From JBJMQS01 sp045802605 (GTDB lineage Bacteria; Planctomycetota; Planctomycetia; Gemmatales; Gemmataceae), in the NCBI GenBank assembly GCA_045802605.1, contig JBJMQS010000015.1, positions 1 through 64,000 of the forward strand: a DNA stretch of 64,000 bases. The letters run 5' to 3'. The notes under the pieces were generated by a model. The model was not told the DNA's origin. It made no database searches and saw only the letters and a program-made list of their open reading frames with translations. This document shows positions 8,178-16,878 of this stretch, in pieces (position 1 is the first letter of the stretch; every line of letters begins with the position of its first letter). Position numbers and translations under genes: made by a program.

Positions 8178-8411
8178 TCAAGGCCGATAAGACCGGCCTT
8201 CGTTTTCGCCGACGATGACGAGATTTTTGAGTCGCCGCTCACCCATCAGTGGGAGAACGGCTTCCTGTGCGAGTTGCTTGTGGTAATAACTGGCAACCTG
8301 GCCGCGAATCACCACCTCTTCTTCCGATTCAATGACATCCAAGGTGCGGAGGTGTGGAAGTGGGCTGTCGCGGAGCACTTGCGCTGCGGACGGCAACGTA
8401 TCCGTAACCAT
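8178..8411 (-). CDS. Small BON-domain protein
   Basis: The 77-residue protein starts at the ATG at 8411, with AAAGGAG 8 bases upstream; an upstream in-frame ATG at 8516 lacks such a site. Residues 18-60 (LRTLDVIESEEEVVIRGQVASYYHKQLAQEAVLPL) match the beta-alpha-beta pattern of BON domains, which in other bacteria sit in periplasmic or lipid-binding proteins. No signal peptide is visible, so this one appears cytoplasmic. The C-terminus LKNLVIVGENEG is a final strand. Function unknown. Confidence 0.7.
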   Translation of the reverse strand: MVTDTLPSAAQVLRDSPLPHLRTLDVIESEEEVVIRGQVASYYHKQLAQEAVLPLMGERRLKNLVIVGENEGRSYRP

Positions 8412-8599
8412 TTGCGCGTCTCCTTTGGGCATTCGTTTCCGTCCAACTGAGATTGCCTGCGAGGAACCCCGCGGAACTGTGGCAACCTGCGTGCCGAACG
8501 GAACACATCCGTGCAAATCGCGAATGGGACTCGACCAATCTCGATTCTAGACCTGTGGTCAATGACGTTGCAACTGTTTTTCGACAATCATTTCAATTT

Positions 8600-8830
8600 T
8601 TACGAGACGACGGAAAGCGTACGATCTGGCAAACCGTCAGCCGATCGAAGCAGGCGATAGCGACTGAGTGCCCGTTGCCGGTCGGCCGCCGTCGCGACCA
8701 ACACCTGATAGAACGCCGCCTCGGCCGAGTCCAAGACGAAGGACTCGTCGCCATCGGTCACTTCGAGCCGGCCATCACAGAGAAATTGTGCCGACAACAA
8801 CAGTCCATCGATACGGCAGCGAAGAATCAC
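8600..8830 (-). CDS. Hypothetical 76-residue protein
   Basis: A GTG-start frame with GGAAG 8 bases upstream encodes a protein with a regular beta-strand pattern (RIDGLLLSAQFLCDGRLEVTDGDESFVLDSAEAAF) and an arginine-rich end. No family is recognised. It lies between uppP and the BON gene on the same strand and its codon use is typical of neighbouring genes. The chance that it is spurious is substantial. Confidence 0.4.
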   Translation of the reverse strand: MILRCRIDGLLLSAQFLCDGRLEVTDGDESFVLDSAEAAFYQVLVATAADRQRALSRYRLLRSADGLPDRTLSVVS

Positions 8831-8904
8831 GTTTCATCTTCCGTGGGCCGAGCGCGTCCAAGTTAGCAGGGATTTTCGAGAATTCGCAGGTCGGTTGCGA
8901 ACTC

Positions 8905-9717
8905 TCACAGCTTACCGAGGCCAATTAGTGTAAGGACGATCAGTCCTAGCACGATCCGGTAATAGCCAAACGGAGCCAAGCCAAACCGCTCCAGCGAGTG
9001 GATCATCCACCGCACGGTGGCGAACCCGGCGACCGCGGCTGCAATCAAGCCAATGGCCACGCCTGATACCGATACGTCGCGGATGATGGCAGGGCCTTCC
9101 TTCCACGCATCATGGCCGGCGGCGGCCGCCAGCGTGATTCCGCCGAGCAAGAAACTGAATTCGAGCGCGGCCGGAAGACTGAGGCCGACCAAGAGCCCGC
9201 CCGCCAAAGTCATCAGGCTTCGGCTCACGCCGGGACACAGAGCCACCGCTTGCAGCGCGCCGATAATCAGCGCTCCCCGAAGCGTGAGCATCTCAATTGG
9301 CAATCCCACGGCACGCCGGCGTCGCCAAACTTCCAATACCAAGATGCCGACGCCGCCGACGATCCACGCCACCGCGACAACCGGCAAGCCAAAGAGGTGC
9401 TCTTTGATAAGCTTGTTCAACGGCAGTGCGATCGCTGAGGTCACCGCGAAGGCGGCGATCAGGCGAATGGCTAATGCGAGCCCCTTGGGCGATTTTCCAA
9501 ATACGCCGCGAATCATTTCACCGATCGCGCGAGCATACACGCCGACGACGGCGATGATCGCGCCAAACTGGATCACTACTTCGAACGCTTTTTGCGAATC
9601 GGTTTCGGGCAAGCCCAGCACCCGGCTCGCCAGAATGAGATGGCCGGTGGAGCTGACGGGCAAATATTCGGTCAGGCCCTCGACGATGCCCAGAATCAGA
9701 GATTGCCACCAAAGCAC
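8905..9717 (-). CDS. uppP: Undecaprenyl-diphosphatase
   Basis: The 270-residue membrane protein removes a phosphate from undecaprenyl pyrophosphate, recycling the lipid carrier used for peptidoglycan and other polymers. The two signature blocks are present: GIVEGLTEYLPVSSTGHLIL (residues 10-30), with the catalytic glutamates and serine, and the later PGVSRSLMTLAGGL. About eight transmembrane helices are seen. Size is normal for the BacA/UppP family. This enzyme also confers bacitracin resistance in other bacteria. It is not in an operon with a clear partner; a perfect hairpin lies upstream. Confidence 0.95.
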   Translation of the reverse strand: MLWWQSLILGIVEGLTEYLPVSSTGHLILASRVLGLPETDSQKAFEVVIQFGAIIAVVGVYARAIGEMIRGVFGKSPKGLALAIRLIAAFAVTSAIALPLNKLIKEHLFGLPVVAVAWIVGGVGILVLEVWRRRRAVGLPIEMLTLRGALIIGALQAVALCPGVSRSLMTLAGGLLVGLSLPAALEFSFLLGGITLAAAAGHDAWKEGPAIIRDVSVSGVAIGLIAAAVAGFATVRWMIHSLERFGLAPFGYYRIVLGLIVLTLIGLGKL

Positions 9718-9786
9718 GGGAAGCCTCCATTTGCGGAGGCTAACTCTACTCTAAAACCGCCCGTGCTGCGACACAGATTATTTCTA

Positions 9787-9848
9787 AACGAACCGGAAGC
9801 GTTGGCGACGGAGTGAGCAAGCTCCGTCGCCAACGCTTCCGGTTCGTT
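9787..9848. terminator. Perfect 27-bp-arm hairpin
   Basis: The arms at 9787-9813 and 9822-9848 are perfect complements around an 8-base loop and read AACGAACCGGAAGCGTTGG at the left end. It lies 12 bases upstream of the YTV gene stop coordinate, i.e. just after that minus-strand gene begins to end, and 70 bases before the uppP start. It probably separates the two minus-strand genes, or is a dispersed palindromic element. Confidence 0.55.
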
Positions 9849-9860
9849 GCTTGAACGCGA

Positions 9861-10979
9861 CTAATCGCAGCAAGCCACCTTCACCTGCTCGGTGACCGTG
9901 TACGGAACTTTCACAGCGACTTTCACCGGCACCCGTTCCGTGACCTGCTCGCGGACCTCACGAACCACCGTAGTCGGCACCTGCCGCGTTCGCAGCTCGA
10001 CTCGGTTTTCGCGGACCGTCACGGTGTAGTTCTCGGTCTTTGGCACCATCTCTTGCACGGGGACTGTATACGTCTCGACTTCGCGGCGAGCGACCGGAAC
10101 GCTGACCTGATAGGTTGTCGTCTCGGGCCGGAGCGACTTCACCGGCACCTGCTCGGTGCGCACTTCTTCGCGAACACTCGGAACCTTGACCAAAACATTT
10201 TGCGTTTCGGCTCGCACCGTCGGGACGGCCACGCGCTCGGTTCGGAACTGCTGCTCGACGACAGGCCGGGTGCGGGTCACCGGGACATCGCGAACTTGTG
10301 GAATCACAGCGGTGGCAACCCCCGGGCCGTTGCATGGATCGCAAACGGGCGTGGCCACTCGGGCGGACGTGACGACATGCGCCACTTGAGTTTCCGTGAC
10401 CGGGCGCACAACCGTCACCGGTCGTTGCCGTTCTTCATAGCGAACATCCGGCACCATCACTGTTCGTTGGCGGACCTCTTCGCGCACTTCCGGCACGAGG
10501 ACCGTGCGCTGCTTTTCGACCAACTGCGTCTCAGGAACCATCACCGTGCGGGCCCGCTCCTCGCGAACCCAATCAGTTCGCATGACTTCGCGCTCCCGCG
10601 TTTCAAGCCGGGTCGTCGGGACCATCACCGTCCGCTGACAGGTTTCTTGCCGCTCGACTGGCACAACGACTTTCTCAGTGACTTCCCGCATCACGGTCTC
10701 GGGGACTTTGCGAATCACCGTCTTCGTGACGTTTTGATAGTCGGTGCGGTATTCCGTTCGGTAACAAGTACGGACGCGCAGTTCCACCCCGGGCGGTGGC
10801 ACGCTGGCAGCCGGTGCGGCCGGAGCGTGTGCCGGTGCGAGATTCACTGGCGTCGGGTTGGGCAACGGCTGAACCTCCGTTGATTGAGGAGGTTGCGGCA
10901 TCGGTTGCGGTAAGGGTTCGTCAGCAAACGCGGGAATTCCGCCCGCGGCTATGAGCAGGCCAAAAAGATAACGGCACAT
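9861..10979 (-). CDS. Secreted planctomycete YTV-repeat protein
   Basis: The 372-residue protein opens with a signal peptide (MCRYLFGLLIAAGGIPAFA, probable cleavage after AFA) and a proline-rich spacer (residues 20-65). From residue 70 to the end it is built of degenerate repeats of about 12-15 residues with valine/threonine/arginine patterns such as RTVMVPETQLVEKQ, RTVMVPDVRYEERQ and ENYTVTVRENRVE. This matches the YTV domain described from planctomycete genomes. The single CNPCNG-like CDPCNG and the terminal CC could form disulfides. It is likely an extracytoplasmic or cell-wall protein of fibrous beta structure. Its function is unknown. It is transcribed alone. Confidence 0.85.
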   Translation of the reverse strand: MCRYLFGLLIAAGGIPAFADEPLPQPMPQPPQSTEVQPLPNPTPVNLAPAHAPAAPAASVPPPGVELRVRTCYRTEYRTDYQNVTKTVIRKVPETVMREVTEKVVVPVERQETCQRTVMVPTTRLETREREVMRTDWVREERARTVMVPETQLVEKQRTVLVPEVREEVRQRTVMVPDVRYEERQRPVTVVRPVTETQVAHVVTSARVATPVCDPCNGPGVATAVIPQVRDVPVTRTRPVVEQQFRTERVAVPTVRAETQNVLVKVPSVREEVRTEQVPVKSLRPETTTYQVSVPVARREVETYTVPVQEMVPKTENYTVTVRENRVELRTRQVPTTVVREVREQVTERVPVKVAVKVPYTVTEQVKVACCD

Positions 10980-11066
10980 GGGACTCCTCCATTACGTGCG
11001 GACACAGTGAGCCTCCTGGGACAATCGGTCCAAGCCCGCAAACTTTGTGCCCGGTCTGACGGTCAA

Positions 11067-12164
11067 TTAGACGTCAAACAAATGGCGATGTTGATGTGGT
11101 TGACAGCGAAGATACTGCTTCGGCGCCTTGACCCGCGCGCCCAATTGAGCGGCCGCGTGCCACGGCCAGCGTGGGTCGTAAAGAATGGTGCGTGCCAAGG
11201 CGACGAAGTCGGCATCGCCGGTCGCGATGATCGCCTCGGCTTGCTCGAAACCGGTGATCAATCCGACGGCGATGGTGGGCATATTGGTCGCCACCTTCAC
11301 CGCGCGGGCCAAGGGCACCTGGTAGCTGGGGCCGACGGGGATCTTCTGTTCGAGAGTCGTGCCACCGCTCGAAACGTTGATGGCCGCACAGCCGTGTGAT
11401 TGCAGAGCTTTGGCGAATACGATCGTCTGTTCGATGTCCCACCCGCCGTCCGCCCAATCTGTCCCCGACACGCGCACGCTCACGGGCCGTTCTGCGGGAA
11501 ACGCGGATCGCACCGACTCGAACACTTCCAAAGGGAAGCGCATGCGGTTTTCCAGATTGCCACCGTACTCGTCATCGCGGTGATTGCTCAGGGGCGAAAG
11601 AAATTGATGCAGCAGATAGCCGTGCGCCGCGTGAATCTGGATGGCGTCGAACCCAAGTCGGGCGCATCGACGGGCTGCAACCGTGAATGCGTCGCGAATG
11701 GCGTTCATGCCGGCGCGGTCCAGTGGCCGCGGCGGATGTTCGCCGGGCGCGAACGGCAAGTCCGACGGCGCGACTGTTTGCCACCCGCCTGGCTCGTTCG
11801 GAGCAATCTGCTTGCCTCCTTCCCACGGAACTCGTGTGGAGGCCTTGCGGCCCGCATGGGCCAGTTGAATGGCGATCGGGATGTCGGAATAACGGCGAAC
11901 GATCTCCAGCACCCGCGCGAGTGCGGCGTCGTTCTCGTCAGACCAAATCCCGAGATCGTCGGGGCTAATTCTTCCCTCGGGGGTGACCGCCGTCGCTTCC
12001 ACGATCAAGAGGCCCGCACCCGAGAGCGCCAGATTGCCCAGGTGGATAATGTGCCAGTCGGTGGCGCTTCCGTTGCTGGCTGAGTATTGGCACATCGGGG
12101 CGATAACGATGCGATTGCGCATTTCGAGGGAGCCGGCCCGAAACGGAGTGAAGAGCGCGCTCAT
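11067..12164 (-). CDS. NADH:flavin oxidoreductase of the old yellow enzyme family (YqjM-like)
   Basis: The 365-residue protein is a FMN-binding TIM barrel of the thermophilic-like (YqjM) branch of old yellow enzymes, which reduce activated C=C bonds with NAD(P)H. Features: APMCQYSASNG with the Cys that tunes FMN, the LAHAGRKAS block, and AHGYLLHQFLSPLSNHRDDEYGG, which carries the active-site histidine and the ring-binding loop. The C-terminal VALARTILYDPRWPWHAAAQLG is the phosphate-binding end. Likely cytoplasmic. The in vivo substrate is unknown. Alone in its transcript, divergent from the small gene at 12306. Confidence 0.92.
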   Translation of the reverse strand: MSALFTPFRAGSLEMRNRIVIAPMCQYSASNGSATDWHIIHLGNLALSGAGLLIVEATAVTPEGRISPDDLGIWSDENDAALARVLEIVRRYSDIPIAIQLAHAGRKASTRVPWEGGKQIAPNEPGGWQTVAPSDLPFAPGEHPPRPLDRAGMNAIRDAFTVAARRCARLGFDAIQIHAAHGYLLHQFLSPLSNHRDDEYGGNLENRMRFPLEVFESVRSAFPAERPVSVRVSGTDWADGGWDIEQTIVFAKALQSHGCAAINVSSGGTTLEQKIPVGPSYQVPLARAVKVATNMPTIAVGLITGFEQAEAIIATGDADFVALARTILYDPRWPWHAAAQLGARVKAPKQYLRCQPHQHRHLFDV

Positions 12165-12305
12165 GTCGATCCTCTTGGGAAGCTCGCCTCAATAGCCACG
12201 CAACTTCGTTGCCGAGCGGTTCGTTGCCTCTAGTGCGGAGATTACTCAGATTCGTCGGGCACGCCAGATGCTTGACCTTCTCACAACGTTCAGGAGGAGC
12301 CCGTC

Positions 12306-12512
12306 ATGGCGCAACGACCGAAGGGTAAAAACACTCGAAGAGCGCAACCGGGTAATCCCCCCGGCAACCCGCAAAGCGTAAAACCTAATCAATCGGGTGA
12401 ACCAGATGCCGCGGCGGAACGTGGCGAACGCATGGAGACGGGCAAATCAATCGCCCGAGGAGGCAAGCAAACAGGTCACGTTCCAGGCGCGAGTCGCTCT
12501 TCAAACGACTAG
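12306..12512 (+). CDS. Small hydrophilic disordered protein
   Basis: A 68-residue frame starts with ATG 8 bases after AGGAGG, a strong ribosome binding site that makes it likely real. The protein is rich in Gly, Pro, Lys, Arg, Gln and Asn, with no hydrophobic core and repeated GNP and GGK motifs. No family is recognised. Such small disordered proteins often accumulate in stress or stationary phase, but this is inference only. It is divergent from the flavin oxidoreductase. Confidence 0.55.
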   Translation: MAQRPKGKNTRRAQPGNPPGNPQSVKPNQSGEPDAAAERGERMETGKSIARGGKQTGHVPGASRSSND

Positions 12513-12757
12513 GCGTCAGCGCCGCGTAAATCGCCGCGGCTCGTGGCTTTTTGAAGTGCAGTCGTATAATCTTCTTTGATTCCAGGGTTCAGTGGGGTAG
12601 TCTTTAGCTCCATTTGGACCAAGAGCAATCAAAACAGTGCCCGGTTAAATGAGATTTCGCCAAGACGCTGTCCCATTAAGTTGTTAGAGTCGATCGCTCG
12701 CAATCATCGTCCATGGCCGTGCAGAACTGAACCGCGCCTGAAGAGAGGTCGAAATCC

Positions 12758-13705
12758 GTGCAGGAAAATGAATCACCGGCCGCCAGCTCCGATAACGAAC
12801 TCCAAACTGTCAAAGCCCCGCTGACGATGCGGTTGGCGACGCTGTTTGTGATCGTTGTTCCGTTTCTGGGGCTTTTGGCGGCCCCATTCTTTTTTCTAGG
12901 TTGGGGCTTCCGGTGGACTGATCTGGGTCTTTTGATGGGGTTCTATCTTGTCTCGGCTGTAGGAATCACAGTTGGATTCCACCGACTCTTCACGCACCGC
13001 TCATTTGAAACCTATGCCCCGATCAAGTTCCTGCTGGGCGTCATGGGCTCGATGGCGATCCAAGGCCCCATGCTCAAATGGGTAGCCATGCATCGCCGGC
13101 ACCATCAGCACAGCGACACGCCGGAAGATCCGCATTCACCGTACCACCACGGGAGCGGCATCCTCGGGCTGATCCGCGGCGCGTGGCATTCACACATTGG
13201 CTGGTTCTTCCAGCGCGATCCGGAGAATTTGGCGCGCTACGTCCCTGACCTGCGTGCAAGCAAAATTCTGCGAGCCGTTAGTGCGCTCTTCCCGCTCTGG
13301 GCTCTCTTGGGTGTGTTGTTTCCCGCAGTTCTGGGCGGACTGATCACGCACAGTTGGACGGGCGCGATCACCGGTTTGCTCTGGGGCGGCATCATCCGCG
13401 TGTTTCTAGTCCACCATGTGACGTGGAGCGTGAACTCCGCGTGCCATCTGTGGGGCCATCGGACGTTCCCTGTCAACGATCATAGCCGCGACAATCTCTT
13501 GTTCGGAATTCTGGCTTTGGGTGAAGGCTGGCACAACTCGCACCATGCCTTCCCGACATCGGCGCGACATGGATTGCGTTGGTGGCAAATCGATTTGAGT
13601 TACTTGATGATCCGGGCACTCGCCTGGTTGGGCTTGGCGTGGGACGTGCAATTGCCGCCGAAGCGACTTCAAGTCCGAGCGCTGGCGATACCATCCACAC
13701 GGTAG
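12758..13705 (+). CDS. Acyl-CoA/fatty acid desaturase
   Basis: The 315-residue integral membrane protein is a di-iron stearoyl-CoA-type desaturase. It has the three histidine boxes of the family: HRLFTH (residue about 75), HRRHHQHSD (about 112) and HNSHHAFPTS (about 250). Four or more transmembrane helices flank them. It inserts a double bond, most likely delta-9, into saturated acyl chains. The GTG at 12758 is chosen, with GAGAGG about 10 bases upstream. No ferredoxin or acyl carrier partner is adjacent, although the window does carry a lipid-type synthase operon at 42-55 kb. It is convergent with the RRM gene. Confidence 0.9.
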   Translation: MQENESPAASSDNELQTVKAPLTMRLATLFVIVVPFLGLLAAPFFFLGWGFRWTDLGLLMGFYLVSAVGITVGFHRLFTHRSFETYAPIKFLLGVMGSMAIQGPMLKWVAMHRRHHQHSDTPEDPHSPYHHGSGILGLIRGAWHSHIGWFFQRDPENLARYVPDLRASKILRAVSALFPLWALLGVLFPAVLGGLITHSWTGAITGLLWGGIIRVFLVHHVTWSVNSACHLWGHRTFPVNDHSRDNLLFGILALGEGWHNSHHAFPTSARHGLRWWQIDLSYLMIRALAWLGLAWDVQLPPKRLQVRALAIPSTR

Positions 13706-13732
13706 CGCAAGGCGAACTCATTGACAAAAAAA

Positions 13733-13762
13733 ATCGCCCTCTGGCTTGCACCAGAGGGCGAT
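13733..13762 (-). terminator. Rho-independent terminator of the RRM gene
   Basis: A 12-bp stem (ATCGCCCTCTGG and its complement) with a 6-base loop is followed on the minus strand by a run of eight T bases. It starts 9 bases after the stop of the RRM gene on that strand. On the plus strand it also lies after the desaturase gene but without a T-run. Confidence 0.85.
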
Positions 13763-13770
13763 TGCATTTG

Positions 13771-14133
13771 TTAGTAGCGTGGGCCGGAAGAACGGCCGCC
13801 GCCGCCACCGCCATAACCGCCGCGGCCGCCGCCGCCACCACCACCACCGCCGTAGCCACCACCACCGCCGCCACCTGGGCGAGCTTCTTTGGGGCGTGCT
13901 TCATTGACGGTCAACGATCGCCCGCCGACCTGTTGGCCGTTGAGCGCCGCGATGGCGGCTTGCGCCTCTTGGTCGGTGCCCATTTCCACGAAACCGAAAC
14001 CCTTTGATCGGCCGGTGTCGCGGTCCATGATGACCTGGGCCGATTTCACGGTCCCATGCGGTTCAAACATACTGCTCAAGTCGGCGTCGGTCGTTGCATA
14101 TTGCAAGTTGCCGACATACAGCTTCGTACCCAT
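13771..14133 (-). CDS. Glycine-rich RRM RNA-binding protein
   Basis: The 120-residue protein has one RNA recognition motif at residues 3-80, with RNP2 KLYVGNL and RNP1 KGFGFVEM, and a 38-residue tail almost wholly of glycine, tyrosine and arginine (GGGGYGGGG, RSSGPRY). This layout is the bacterial cold-inducible type found in cyanobacteria and planctomycetes, thought to bind single-stranded RNA as a chaperone. The G-rich tail is encoded by GGC/GGT repeats. Upstream (14134-14188) is a short leader. A clear intrinsic terminator follows. Confidence 0.95.
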   Translation of the reverse strand: MGTKLYVGNLQYATTDADLSSMFEPHGTVKSAQVIMDRDTGRSKGFGFVEMGTDQEAQAAIAALNGQQVGGRSLTVNEARPKEARPGGGGGGGYGGGGGGGGGRGGYGGGGGGRSSGPRY

Positions 14134-14188
14134 CGCGGTCGCTCCTCAGGAAAAGAAAAGTCATGCATCCCCTCATGGAGACCATGTA

Positions 14189-14581
14189 TCAATGAGCCGG
14201 GCGCACTTCGGCGTGATCCTCGGCGTGTGTAACTTTGTGGATTGAGTGTATATGGTCGGCTGTAAAATTCAGCGTCGTTCCCGTTGGCAATCGTTGCAGC
14301 CTGGCGTCGGCCGGCAGATTGGCAAAAGTTCCGGCGAAGGTCGCGTTGCGGATCGCGGAGATTCGCACCGTCACCATTTCCACCGTGCGGTCGCCGGCCA
14401 AAAGCGTGAGCTGCACCAAATCGCCAATGTTCAGTTGCTGAATTTCTTCGTGCAGCTCCTGATCGTCGATGCCGGCCTCGCGGCGCATGTGCTCGATATT
14501 CTCGATGACGATCGCGGAGCCATTGTTGAGAGTTGCGCAACCTTTGCGGACGTTCTCTTGGCACTCATTGGAGTTAGTCAT
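14189..14581 (-). CDS. Hypothetical 130-residue protein
   Basis: The frame encodes an acidic protein with an N-terminal cysteine-containing segment (NECQENVRKGCATLNNG) followed by a beta-rich half (NIGDLVQLTLLAGDRTVEMVTVRISAIRNATFAGTFANLP). No known family is recognised. The C-terminus has several histidines (DHIHSIHKVTHAEDH), which could bind metal, but that is only a guess. It is upstream of the RRM gene on the same strand, 55 bases from it, so the two may share a transcript. Confidence 0.6.
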   Translation of the reverse strand: MTNSNECQENVRKGCATLNNGSAIVIENIEHMRREAGIDDQELHEEIQQLNIGDLVQLTLLAGDRTVEMVTVRISAIRNATFAGTFANLPADARLQRLPTGTTLNFTADHIHSIHKVTHAEDHAEVRPAH

Positions 14582-14775
14582 TGTGCGGCAGCCTTTGCGT
14601 AGAAGAGGGACTGCGGTCCCATCACACGCTGGATGTCTGCCGAAACTAGGGTGGAAGCCCTAAGAAGGGGAAGGCACCAGAGTCGTCACTCTTGGACGAA
14701 ATCATTGTAGGCACGTTGAACTTGCGGGCAAGCTGAGTCGGTCGTGCGCGTACCGTTTCAGTTCGCTCCAGGCAC
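14582..14775. other. Intergenic spacer, no feature seen
   Basis: Together with the repeat element that follows, this makes a 420-base stretch without a gene. The part before 14776 shows no long open frame, no recognisable RNA motif and no clear promoter. Confidence 0.3.
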
Positions 14776-14959
14776 GTCTTCACACCAAAGGTGTGAGATT
14801 TCTCAGCCCAGGGCAACGCCCTGGGTAATGTGTCATTATCCGATGCAGGCTGAAGGCCTGCGATAGACTTGTCGCAGCCCTACAGGCTGCAAAACAATTC
14901 GCATGAATACCCAGGGCTGCGCCCTGGGCTGAGAAATCTCACACCTTTGGTGTGAAGAC
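14776..14959. repeat. 184-bp multi-palindromic dispersed repeat, copy 1
   Basis: The outer arms of about 40 bases are inverted repeats containing CACACCAAAGGTGTGAGA. Inside are smaller palindromes: GCCCAGGGC/GCCCTGGGC pairs, GCAGGCTGAAGGCCTGC and a central GCAGCC/GGCTGC pair. A near-identical copy lies at 20594-20781. It contains no frame and no transposase. It resembles palindromic units of the REP/MITE kind. Confidence 0.85.
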
Positions 14960-15001
14960 CGTAGAGGAACGAACTGAGACGCGACTTGGTTGCGCGGACC
15001 T

Positions 15002-16201
15002 TTATCCACCCTGTTTGAGTTCGGCGCGGCGCGCGATTGCGAAGATCGGTAATGACGCCAACTGCGCGCCGATGGCGAATGCAATCAGCCCCGGCCGCGA
15101 CCATTCGTAGAGCAGTCCTGTGACCACGCTGCCGATGAGCCAGGCCACGCCGTAGCCGGTATAAAACAGGCCAAACGCGAGCGAGCGCCGACCCTCGGGA
15201 AGCAAACCAGCAATGATGGCTTTGAGTAACGAATCTTGGACGGAATAGCCGACGCCCCAGAAAATCATGCCCACGATCAATGCATTGAAGCCACCGTAAA
15301 ACACCAACGGCGAAAAACAGGCCGCGATGGGAATGGCAACGAATATGACCGGCAGTCCCACCCGATCGAACAGCCGGCCGAGAATCAAGCTCGACGCGAT
15401 GCTCGCTACGGTCGCAATTGCGATCATGATCGGCACCCAGTAGTCGGGGACGAAACCGCTGTTCGCCAAATGATTGGCAATGAACTCGAAACTCATCAAT
15501 CCCGCGCCAAAGCAGGAAGCGGCCAACATGTACAGCCAATATGGTCGCGTAAATCCAGTCGCCGTCGCGGTCGGCCCGGCTTGCAATCGCGCTGGCACCG
15601 GGAAGATTATTCTTGCCACGGTCAAAGCGATGAGCGCGGCGAATGCCGGGGCGAGCAACCACACGTAGCTGGCTCGATACCCGACTCGCTGATACATGGC
15701 GAGCGCCATCAAGAGCGGGCCCAAGGTCGCGCCGGTCTCATCCATCGCCGTGTGCAGACCATACACCCAGCCGCGCCCGAGTTGGCCGGTCGTGTACGAG
15801 AGCATGGCCTCAATGTTTGGCTTGCGAATGGCCCGGCCGATGCGCTCCGCGAGCAGCAGCGCGGCCGCGACTTGCCAATTGCCGGCCAGCGCCATGGCGG
15901 GGACTGCGAGGAGATTGATGCCGTAGCCCAGAAAAGTGATCAGCCAATATTGGCGAGATTTGTCGCTGACATAACCCGAGACCGAACGCAGCGCATACCC
16001 GAGAAATTCGCCGAGCCCGGCGACGATGCTGATGGTCGCCGCACTGGCCCCTAGTCCGCCAAGAAACTGACCGTTGATGCTCGCGCCGCCTTCGTATGTC
16101 ATGTCGGCCAGCAGACTCACGGTGCCGATGCACACGACGAATGTGAACGCCGTGCGGGCCGTTGTTGAAGAGTTCTGTTTCGGAGTATCGGCCGAGGCCA
16201 T
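15002..16201 (-). CDS. Major facilitator superfamily transporter
   Basis: The 399-residue protein has about twelve hydrophobic helices and the MFS loop-2/3 motif (GYVSDKSRQY) near residue 80. The N-terminal half is well conserved in pattern (GTVSLLADMTYEGGASINGQFLGGLGASAATI). The substrate cannot be told; relatives include sugar, drug and metabolite exporters. It starts at the ATG at 16201 and stands alone on the minus strand. Confidence 0.85.
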   Translation of the reverse strand: MASADTPKQNSSTTARTAFTFVVCIGTVSLLADMTYEGGASINGQFLGGLGASAATISIVAGLGEFLGYALRSVSGYVSDKSRQYWLITFLGYGINLLAVPAMALAGNWQVAAALLLAERIGRAIRKPNIEAMLSYTTGQLGRGWVYGLHTAMDETGATLGPLLMALAMYQRVGYRASYVWLLAPAFAALIALTVARIIFPVPARLQAGPTATATGFTRPYWLYMLAASCFGAGLMSFEFIANHLANSGFVPDYWVPIMIAIATVASIASSLILGRLFDRVGLPVIFVAIPIAACFSPLVFYGGFNALIVGMIFWGVGYSVQDSLLKAIIAGLLPEGRRSLAFGLFYTGYGVAWLIGSVVTGLLYEWSRPGLIAFAIGAQLASLPIFAIARRAELKQGG

Positions 16202-16329
16202 TGAGATCGCCGTCGAGGAATACCATTGGCCTCAACCTAATAAAGTACATCCGAAATTGAAGTGGCCGCAGATCCGTCGCGCGGACCTGCGGCCATCTTC
16301 GATCCTGCAAGGTATGTAACCGTCTTTAC

Positions 16330-16713
16330 TCAAATGCCTGCCATACCGCCACGGTGAACTGTCCGAGTACCCGGAGTGGTTTCGGTCGCGAATGCCGAAC
16401 CAACTTCCATTAGTCCTAACACAACATGCGGGATCCAAACGAAACTCGAAAAGCCAAACAGCCACGGGGAGATCGCCAGCACAATGCCGCTGCCAGCATC
16501 AAGCATGAGGTGAACATTCATCGGAATCGTCGGCCAGACGCCCAATTCGTAACGAGTGAGCATGCTGTAGCCCAGAGCCCCGACACCAAGAACAATGGGA
16601 ACCCAAGTCTCCGCGCCCTGCCGGGCAAAATTCAGCACCCAAGGCGACACGATCAGGAAAAGACCCATCGCATAATCAATCACCCCATGGGTGCGTGTGG
16701 AAATGAATCGCAT
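16330..16713 (-). CDS. SPW-repeat membrane protein
   Basis: The 127-residue protein has four membrane segments and two SPW motifs: IVSPWVLNF near residue 20 and AISPWLFGF near residue 80. These define the small SPW-repeat family of unknown function. The ATG at 16713 is preceded by CAGGAG; an upstream GTG/ATG frame reaching 16827 would add a hydrophilic region not seen in the family. The gene is next to the MBL hydrolase. Confidence 0.8.
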   Translation of the reverse strand: MRFISTRTHGVIDYAMGLFLIVSPWVLNFARQGAETWVPIVLGVGALGYSMLTRYELGVWPTIPMNVHLMLDAGSGIVLAISPWLFGFSSFVWIPHVVLGLMEVGSAFATETTPGTRTVHRGGMAGI

Positions 16714-16878
16714 AGCAACTACTCCTGGACGACTTCGCCACGAGCCGCGGTCATGGAACTCCGTCATGACGGCTCGAATTGTTGTTGCGTGGCCACCGGT
16801 CCTTGCACGACGCGCCGGGCTCACCATGAGCCGGTAATTCTCATGTTCGCAAACCTTATGCCCGGCGCGATATTGGAA

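Noticed and set aside
13771..13890. GGC/GGT trinucleotide tract as a microsatellite
   Set aside because: It codes the glycine-rich tail of the RRM protein, a normal feature of this family.
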